The notes under the pieces: generated by a model
Told to the model about the DNA's origin: nothing
The model's database searches: none
What the model saw: only the letters and a program-made list of their open reading frames with translations
In this document: piece after piece, positions 59,478 to 64,000 of the stretch
Layout of the letters: the number at the start of each line of letters is the position of its first letter
Position numbering within the stretch: the first letter of the stretch is position 1
Program-made: the position numbers and the translations under genes
NCBI GenBank assembly: GCA_963771435.1
Contig: CAVYTF010000008.1
Coordinates: 62,001-126,000, forward strand
Reading direction: 5' to 3'
DNA length: 64,000 nucleotides
Source of the DNA: CAVYTF01 sp963771435
GTDB taxonomy: Bacteria > Bacteroidota > Bacteroidia > Chitinophagales > Chitinophagaceae

Positions 59478-60087
59478 TTATTGGGCTTTCCATTTGAAGG
59501 TGTTTATGAGGTGGCGCATGTCCTGCACGAGGAAATCGTTTACGGGTTTTAAGGAATCTTCATTGGGGGTGGCATTGAAATATAATGCGCCGCGGAGGAA
59601 GTTTTTGGTGGAGTCTGTGAGAAAAAACTGGTTGGCTGTGGCTACTTCGCCGCCGACGCGGAAGAAACATGCCGTGGACATTGTTTGGGGTGGTGATGGC
59701 GGAATCGTCAATGGCAGAGGCCATGATGGTGTGTTCGTTGGTGAGGTTGAAGGCGTCGTCAATGAGCTTTTGGAGTTTATACTTCCCGATGTTTTTGTAG
59801 CTGATGTATATGTTGCCATCGAATTGTGGGAAGGTGAGGTTTATCCACCAGGGGTTTTCGGGTTTGTCGCCAAAGAAGGTTGTGTCTTTTGCAATTTTTG
59901 CATAGGCGGGGTATTCGAAAGTGTAGGGATAGTCGATCTGGTTGAAAACAAAATAATTTTTTTGAGGGAAGTTTATTTTGAAATAACCCTGGGGTTTTGG
60001 GACGTAGGGGCTGTTGCAGGAAAAGAGGAAGAGGATAGTTGACAGATAGCAGATGACGGATGACAGGGAGCAATTAAATAATCTCAT
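59478..60087 (-). CDS. gldD: Gliding motility lipoprotein GldD, frame broken by one base
   Basis: GldD is a lipoprotein needed for gliding and type IX secretion. The ATG at 60087 starts a signal peptide with lipobox LFSC (Cys24), followed by CNSPYVPKPQGYFKINFPQ. The first frame leaves the family after NNVHGMF, while the C-terminal block (FFRVGGEVATANQFFLTDSTK) is in the other frame down to 59478. Deleting one base of the AAA at 59665-59667 joins them into 202 aa. I take it as a sequencing insertion. The start overlaps the 3' end of gldE by 14 nt. Confidence 0.9.
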
Positions 60088-61432
60088 TGACAGTAACTTT
60101 GATTTTGTACAGGCGGTTTTTATCCATTTGCAGAACAGTGAATTTAAAATCGCCGGCAACAAAGGACTGACTGGGTTTTGGGAGGTCGCCGGCGACTTCT
60201 AAAACAAGGCCGGCAAGAGAATCGCTTTCGCCTTTTATTTCGTCGAAAGTGTTTCCGGCAAGCTGCATGGCTTTGCAGACATCGTAGACCATTGTCTTGC
60301 CTTCAAAGATGTAGTTGTGGTCATCAATTTTTTTATAGTGGCTGCCGTCTTCATCAAATTCATCTTTTATGTCGCCGATTATTTCTTCCATAATATCTTC
60401 AAGCGTCACGATGCCGCTGGTGCCGCCGAACTCGTCTACTACTATCGCAAAATGAATTTGTTTGGTTTGAAATTCACGCAGGAGGTCTTCGGTCTTTTTA
60501 TATTCAGGAACAAAAAATGGAGGGCGAATTAAAGCATGCCAGTCGTAATCTGCTGGCTGGTCAATATATGGTAAAACATCTTTGGTCTGAATCATTCCAA
60601 TGATGTCGTCAAGGTTGTCTTTATAAACGAGCATGCGGCTGTATTGCTGTTCCTGTAAAGATTTGAACAATTGCGGGAAAGTGATTTTGTAGTCAACGCC
60701 GCTAACATCAAGACGAGTACGCATGATTTGTTTTACTGTGATGTCTGCAAATTTCTCTATACGCTTAAGGATATTTTTCTCTTCTTCGGAACCGGTGTTT
60801 TCGAGTTCCTCATCGCTTATCTCATCAATTTTATTTTTATTCATGGAGTGTTCTGCGATGTTCAAATATTTTACAAACCAATTTCCCATACGATGAAAAA
60901 GATAAAAAACGCCTTCGAATATAATTCCAAAATCTTTTGCAAAACGGATGTTGTTTTGGCGTGCGTACATTTTAGGTAATATCTCGGCAAATGAAACGAG
61001 CAAGGATGTGACGGAGAGCACTTTTATAAAGTAAACGCCGATCCACCCCCATGACATTTCTTTTAAGTGAAGTACATTATCAATGATAAGGGTGGTGATA
61101 ATAATGATGGCAATAGCTGAAAAAGTATTTGCAATAAGCAATGAAGCAAGGAATGACCGTGGATTTTCAAGAAGAGTTATGATGCGCTGATAAGCAGGCT
61201 GCTGCTTGGTTTTGAGTAGGTTCACATCTTTTGTTGTGAAGGAGAAAAAAGCTACCTGAGCACCTGAAACAGCAAAAGAAAAGATGAGCAAAAGAAGCAG
61301 CAAAATAATCAATACGGTTGTTGCCTGCGTATCAATATGCGCTGCAATAAAAAGTTTGTATGAATGCGAGATGACTAATGTAGGAACTGCTTTCAAAATA
61401 TTTTTTTTGATGACCATATCACTGCCCTTCAA
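60074..61432 (-). CDS. gldE: Gliding motility-associated membrane protein GldE (CNNM/CBS/CorC)
   Basis: A 452-aa protein with an N-terminal CNNM/DUF21 membrane domain (about residues 35-205), a pair of CBS domains (TVKQIMRTRLDVSGV and DIIGMIQTKDVLPYI; then HFAIVVDEFGGTSGIVTLEDIMEEIIG), and a C-terminal CorC/HlyC transporter-associated domain. GldE lies upstream of gldD and partly compensates for its loss in Flavobacterium. It may move cations. The gene starts 21 nt downstream of the broken ssb remnant (61453-61844) and overlaps gldD by 14 nt. Confidence 0.92.
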   Translation of the reverse strand: MKGSDMVIKKNILKAVPTLVISHSYKLFIAAHIDTQATTVLIILLLLLLIFSFAVSGAQVAFFSFTTKDVNLLKTKQQPAYQRIITLLENPRSFLASLLIANTFSAIAIIIITTLIIDNVLHLKEMSWGWIGVYFIKVLSVTSLLVSFAEILPKMYARQNNIRFAKDFGIIFEGVFYLFHRMGNWFVKYLNIAEHSMNKNKIDEISDEELENTGSEEEKNILKRIEKFADITVKQIMRTRLDVSGVDYKITFPQLFKSLQEQQYSRMLVYKDNLDDIIGMIQTKDVLPYIDQPADYDWHALIRPPFFVPEYKKTEDLLREFQTKQIHFAIVVDEFGGTSGIVTLEDIMEEIIGDIKDEFDEDGSHYKKIDDHNYIFEGKTMVYDVCKAMQLAGNTFDEIKGESDSLAGLVLEVAGDLPKPSQSFVAGDFKFTVLQMDKNRLYKIKVTVNEII

Positions 61433-61452
61433 AAACGGAGCAGAAAGATCGG

Positions 61453-61844
61453 CTACAAAAATATATTAAAAAGGCAATGCTTCAGGAGGAGTCTTGCTGC
61501 TACCGATGAAATATCGGCTCTATCAAATTTTTCCGGAACAACTGCATTTAAAGCTTGGGAATAATCTGCAAGAATTGTTTCTTTTGTCAAGCATTATTAG
61601 ATTATCACCAATAATCTCTGTAGAGCTTTTTTTTACTCCTTCTATATTTTCCCAATTGCGAGTATGCAAGCGACCTGCGACATATATTAAGCCCCCTCCT
61701 ATGTTTGCAATACTACAATAGTTTGTTTAAAATTTCAGTAGTGGCGAGTGGAAATTTCGCAATTGCAATGTTGCCGTCTAGATGCTGCAATTCAGCATCT
61801 TTTCCAAGGTTGCCAATAAGCATTACCCGATTTACACCTCTCAT
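61453..61844 (-). pseudogene. ssb: Broken single-stranded DNA-binding protein gene
   Basis: The ATG at 61844 begins a good SSB N-terminus (MRGVNRVMLIGNLGKDAELQ, then IAIAKFPLATTEI) that stops at 61713. In another frame the SSB sequence resumes as GGGLIYVAGRLHTRNWENIEG and TEIIGDNLIVLTKE, followed by a tail that ends at 61453. Compared with a normal SSB, about 17 codons and the frame are lost between TTE and GGGL, the strand that carries the WHNIVLWRGLA block. That is more than one base, so it looks like real decay. mutY-ssb-gldE-gldD is the usual order in this phylum. Confidence 0.85.
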
Positions 61845-61948
61845 ATAAACTGATTTCAAAATCTATTCAAAAATTCGGAATATTAGCTCCGTGTAAATTA
61901 AAGTAAAAAATAATAATAAAAAAGAATTGTTGATTAATTAAAGAGAGT

Positions 61949-63013
61949 TTATAAAGGAAATGAGGATTTAAGGTATTGATTAATAAATTGCGGAAAGGCG
62001 AATCTCGAGAGATTTTTTTTATTAATCCATTGATGTAATCGCAGGCTAAAAGGTATTTGATGAAACTTCACTTTTATAAATTGACCCTTTATGATCTGAT
62101 GAGTGAGTTGTTGGGAGTAAAATGGAGAGATGAATTCAATGAAGAAATCAGTTATTCCAAATTGATTTAAAAGATAAAATCTTACTGTGTTAATATCCCA
62201 GATATTTTTTTGAGGAGTTTCGATTAAATAAAATTCGTTGAGGTTTTGCCAAATGTCTTTGCCGATTCGTTTATTTGTCAATATTTTATCAGTTACACAA
62301 AATACAAAATAAGTAAACCAACGGTTCCTCCTTTGCAGTTGCTTTTCTCTTACAGGCAACTGATTGACAATGCCTTGTTTATATGCCAGGCAATTTTTGT
62401 GTAAGGAACATTTATCACAGAGTGGTAAAAGAGGCCTGCAAATAGTGGCTCCAAAATCCATGATAGCCTGATTATAGACAGCGGGGTTCTTTTTATATAA
62501 GACTTTTGCAGCTAGTTCTATGAAAAGGTCTTTGCCCTTGATAGTGTCGATAGCTATCTTAATTCCGAAGAATCTTGACAATACGCGGAATACATTCCCA
62601 TCTACTACTGCATGAGGAAGATTGAATGCAAACGAACTAATGGCTGCTGCGGTGTAAGGGCCGATGCCTTTTAACTTCAGAATTTCCTGATAGGTATCTG
62701 GAAATATACCTTCCTTTTGTTTAACAATAAACCTTGCGCTGAACAGTAGATTTTTACAACGGTTATAATAGCCAAGGCCTTCCCAAAGTTTGAATACCTC
62801 CGTATCTTTTGCATTTGCTAATTGCTGAATAGTTGGGTATTTTTTTATGAAATTTTCATAGTAAAGCCAGCCTTGTTCAACTCTTGTCTGCTGTAAAATC
62901 ACTTCACTGATCCATATTTTATATGGGTCTTTTTCTCCTTTCCATGGCATTTGGCGTTTGTTTTCAGCAAGGTGCCATTGCATTAAAGCGTTTGTAAAGA
63001 ATCTTGTGTGCAT
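61949..63013 (-). CDS. mutY: A/G-specific adenine glycosylase MutY
   Basis: A 354-aa repair enzyme that removes adenine paired with 8-oxoguanine. The ATG at 63013 gives MHTRFFTNALMQWH. Catalytic Glu is in SEVILQQTRVEQ near residue 38, the helix-hairpin-helix is LKLKGIGPYTAAAISSFAF, the catalytic Asp is in VVDGNVFRVLSR, and the [4Fe-4S] cluster is CRPLLPLCDKCSLHKNC. The C-terminal NUDIX-like domain, which recognises 8-oxoguanine, is present. It opens the cluster mutY-ssb-gldE-gldD and diverges from the HU gene. Confidence 0.95.
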   Translation of the reverse strand: MHTRFFTNALMQWHLAENKRQMPWKGEKDPYKIWISEVILQQTRVEQGWLYYENFIKKYPTIQQLANAKDTEVFKLWEGLGYYNRCKNLLFSARFIVKQKEGIFPDTYQEILKLKGIGPYTAAAISSFAFNLPHAVVDGNVFRVLSRFFGIKIAIDTIKGKDLFIELAAKVLYKKNPAVYNQAIMDFGATICRPLLPLCDKCSLHKNCLAYKQGIVNQLPVREKQLQRRNRWFTYFVFCVTDKILTNKRIGKDIWQNLNEFYLIETPQKNIWDINTVRFYLLNQFGITDFFIEFISPFYSQQLTHQIIKGQFIKVKFHQIPFSLRLHQWINKKNLSRFAFPQFINQYLKSSFPL

Positions 63014-63427
63014 TGTAAGCAATTATACAAATGAATTCTTTTCTAATAGTTTTTTATAGGAATTATATAGTGATTGAGTTAATACAATGGCCCTTAAGAT
63101 AAGTCATGCCGCAATGGCAGAAGGTTGTATAAATATAAATGGGAGAGTGGATGAGTAGGGGAGAGTGGAGATTAGGTGGGCATTGAGTGGGAACCTGAAG
63201 GACGTTACTATGGGATTGCCTTTGATCTATGGAAGGGATCGAAATAGGGTTTTTGAATTATTAGCAGGTTTGAAATGGGGCATGATCATTCTTTGTTGAG
63301 GAGGTAATAAATCAGCCCTACTTTAGGGCAAAATATTGATTTTAAATGAATATTCTCTTTTTTTTGCCGGGGTATCATATTTTTAGTTTATTTTGTAGCC
63401 ATTATATTTTTGTTTAAATCATCAGCT
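63014..63427. other. Intergenic region between mutY and HU
   Basis: About 410 bases with no gene. It holds the second copy of the 48-bp G-rich repeat (63165-63212) and, next to the HU start, a candidate promoter: TTTA (63382-63385), 19 nt, TATTTTTG (63405-63412). Confidence 0.55.
63165..63212. repeat. Dispersed 48-bp G-rich repeat, copy B
   Basis: Close match to 22470-22517 (GTGGAGATTAGGTGGG..., GAGTGGGAACCTG, ending TTACTATG). Confidence 0.75.
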
Positions 63428-63718
63428 ATGCGAAAATCAGATCTTATCAATAACATTTCAGATAAAACAGGTATTCCTAAAGTGGATGTTCTTGTTACTG
63501 TAGAAACTATGTTGAAGGAAATAAAAGAAAATATTTCCAAAGGTGAAAATATTTATATACGCGGCTTTGGGAGTTTTATTGTGAAAAAAAGAGCTGCTAA
63601 AATTGGACGAAATATTAAGAAGAATGTGGCTGTTAATATACCTGAACATTTTATCCCTGCATTTAAACCTTCTAAAGAATTTGTGCATGAAGTAAAGCGG
63701 ACATATAAGGCGGAGTAA
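63428..63718 (+). CDS. HU/IHF family DNA-binding protein
   Basis: A 96-aa nucleoid protein. The start is the ATG of MRKSDLINNISDKTG, because the upstream TTG would fall inside the -7 box. The beta-arm carries the signature IYIRGFGSFIVKKRAAKIGRN, and the C-terminus is HFIPAFKPSKEFVHEVK. HU bends and wraps DNA. An HU gene divergent from mutY is the usual arrangement beside the gld locus. Confidence 0.94.
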   Translation: MRKSDLINNISDKTGIPKVDVLVTVETMLKEIKENISKGENIYIRGFGSFIVKKRAAKIGRNIKKNVAVNIPEHFIPAFKPSKEFVHEVKRTYKAE

Positions 63719-63735
63719 CCCCGTTATTTGCACAG

Positions 63736-64000
63736 ATGAAAAAACAACAGTTCATTTTAGTATTTTCTGCATTTTGTTTATTTGCTTTTTTATTCTTTTT
63801 TGGCAGAACTGTTCCTGATAAAAAAGATCGGCCTTCCCTGCCGCAAACAGGTGGGCGCAGCGCGAAACAAGTTATAAGCACCAATGACCTATTGTTTCAA
63901 GCTAAAGCGAAACTTTCTCCGTCACAATCAAACCGCCTTACTCAACTTGAAAACAGTGTGGTGAGAGGGGATGTAAAAAATCAACAAATTAATGTAGATA
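63736..64000 (+). CDS. Membrane-anchored protein, partial at the window edge
   Basis: An open frame from the ATG at 63736 (MKKQQFILVFSAFCLFAFL) to the end of the window, at least 88 codons. Residues 5-24 make one membrane segment or signal anchor; then comes a polar linker (DKKDRPSLPQTGGRSAKQV). The gene after HU at this locus in Bacteroidota is often a tetratricopeptide protein, but no such repeat is visible in what is present here. Confidence 0.6.
   Translation, partial: MKKQQFILVFSAFCLFAFLFFFGRTVPDKKDRPSLPQTGGRSAKQVISTNDLLFQAKAKLSPSQSNRLTQLENSVVRGDVKNQQINVD

Noticed and set aside
61494..61721. Plus-strand open frame within the ssb region
   Set aside because: It is antisense to the recognisable SSB C-terminal remnant.

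Overview
The window looks like chromosomal DNA from a member of the Bacteroidota, most likely family Chitinophagaceae. The basis is a gliding/type IX secretion locus (gldD-gldE with ssb, mutY and an HU gene), a protein with a type A T9SS sorting domain, many lipoproteins with Bacteroidota-style lipoboxes, promoters of the TTTG-19 nt-TAnnTTTG type, and little sign of Shine-Dalgarno sequences. Genus and species cannot be read from this sequence.

Layout. 0-4.4 kb: housekeeping operon bamD-rpoZ-coaBC, a secreted peroxiredoxin-like protein and a SMUG2-type uracil-DNA glycosylase. 4.4-6.9 kb: a DUF2975 membrane protein/HTH pair between direct repeats, then a mobile mystery protein A/B (HTH/Fic) pair. 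7-18 kb: prolyl oligopeptidase, Bcr/CflA exporter, a decayed serine hydrolase, a minus-strand run (two lipoproteins, crcB, a phospholipase C-like enzyme), phoH, lycopene cyclase, tRNA-Arg(CCG), a hipB antitoxin with a truncated hipA, a LolA-like protein and scoB. 18-26.6 kb: LpxR-like protein, AAA ATPase plus VWA pair, diacylglycerol kinase, a T9SS cargo protein, and a porin-lipoprotein unit. 26.8-41.4 kb: mostly metabolism and envelope (folC, NUDIX, DinB, FKBP, ABC ATPase, fbp, aspartokinase, L,D-transpeptidase, hpd, LysE, GH3, glycosyltransferase, aldo/keto reductase, pgl). 41.5-49.3 kb: accessory region with an HTH-ImmA/IrrE gene and unknown partner, DUF899, secreted proteins of unknown function, a HEPN Abi-like protein and many palindromic repeats. 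49.4-52.4 kb: a small creD regulon with its regulator and matched operators. 52.6-58.3 kb: a Tat-exported molybdenum aldehyde dehydrogenase (paoABC-like) with its maturation genes xdhC and mocA. 58.5-64 kb: transketolase N-terminal subunit, gldD, gldE, a broken ssb, mutY, HU and a partial gene.

Two cross-cutting points matter to any reader. First, six otherwise normal genes (phoH, a LolA-like gene, folC, aspartokinase, HTH-ImmA, gldD) are each split by exactly one base, five times by an extra base in a short homopolymer, and each returns to a clean full-length frame when that base is corrected. This looks like base-calling error, not biology. The serine hydrolase, hipA and ssb lesions are larger and look like true decay. 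Second, the intergenic DNA is unusually rich in short tandem arrays with periods of 11, 21, 21 and 42 bp, unrelated in sequence but all close to whole helical turns, and in REP-like hairpins, one of which supplies the last codons and stop of a gene.

I found no prophage, no CRISPR array, no rRNA and no complete insertion sequence. The most interesting less-described candidates are the phased 21-bp arrays, the HTH-ImmA operon with its repeat-overlapped promoter, and the hipB locus with three operators spaced 40 and 41 bp.
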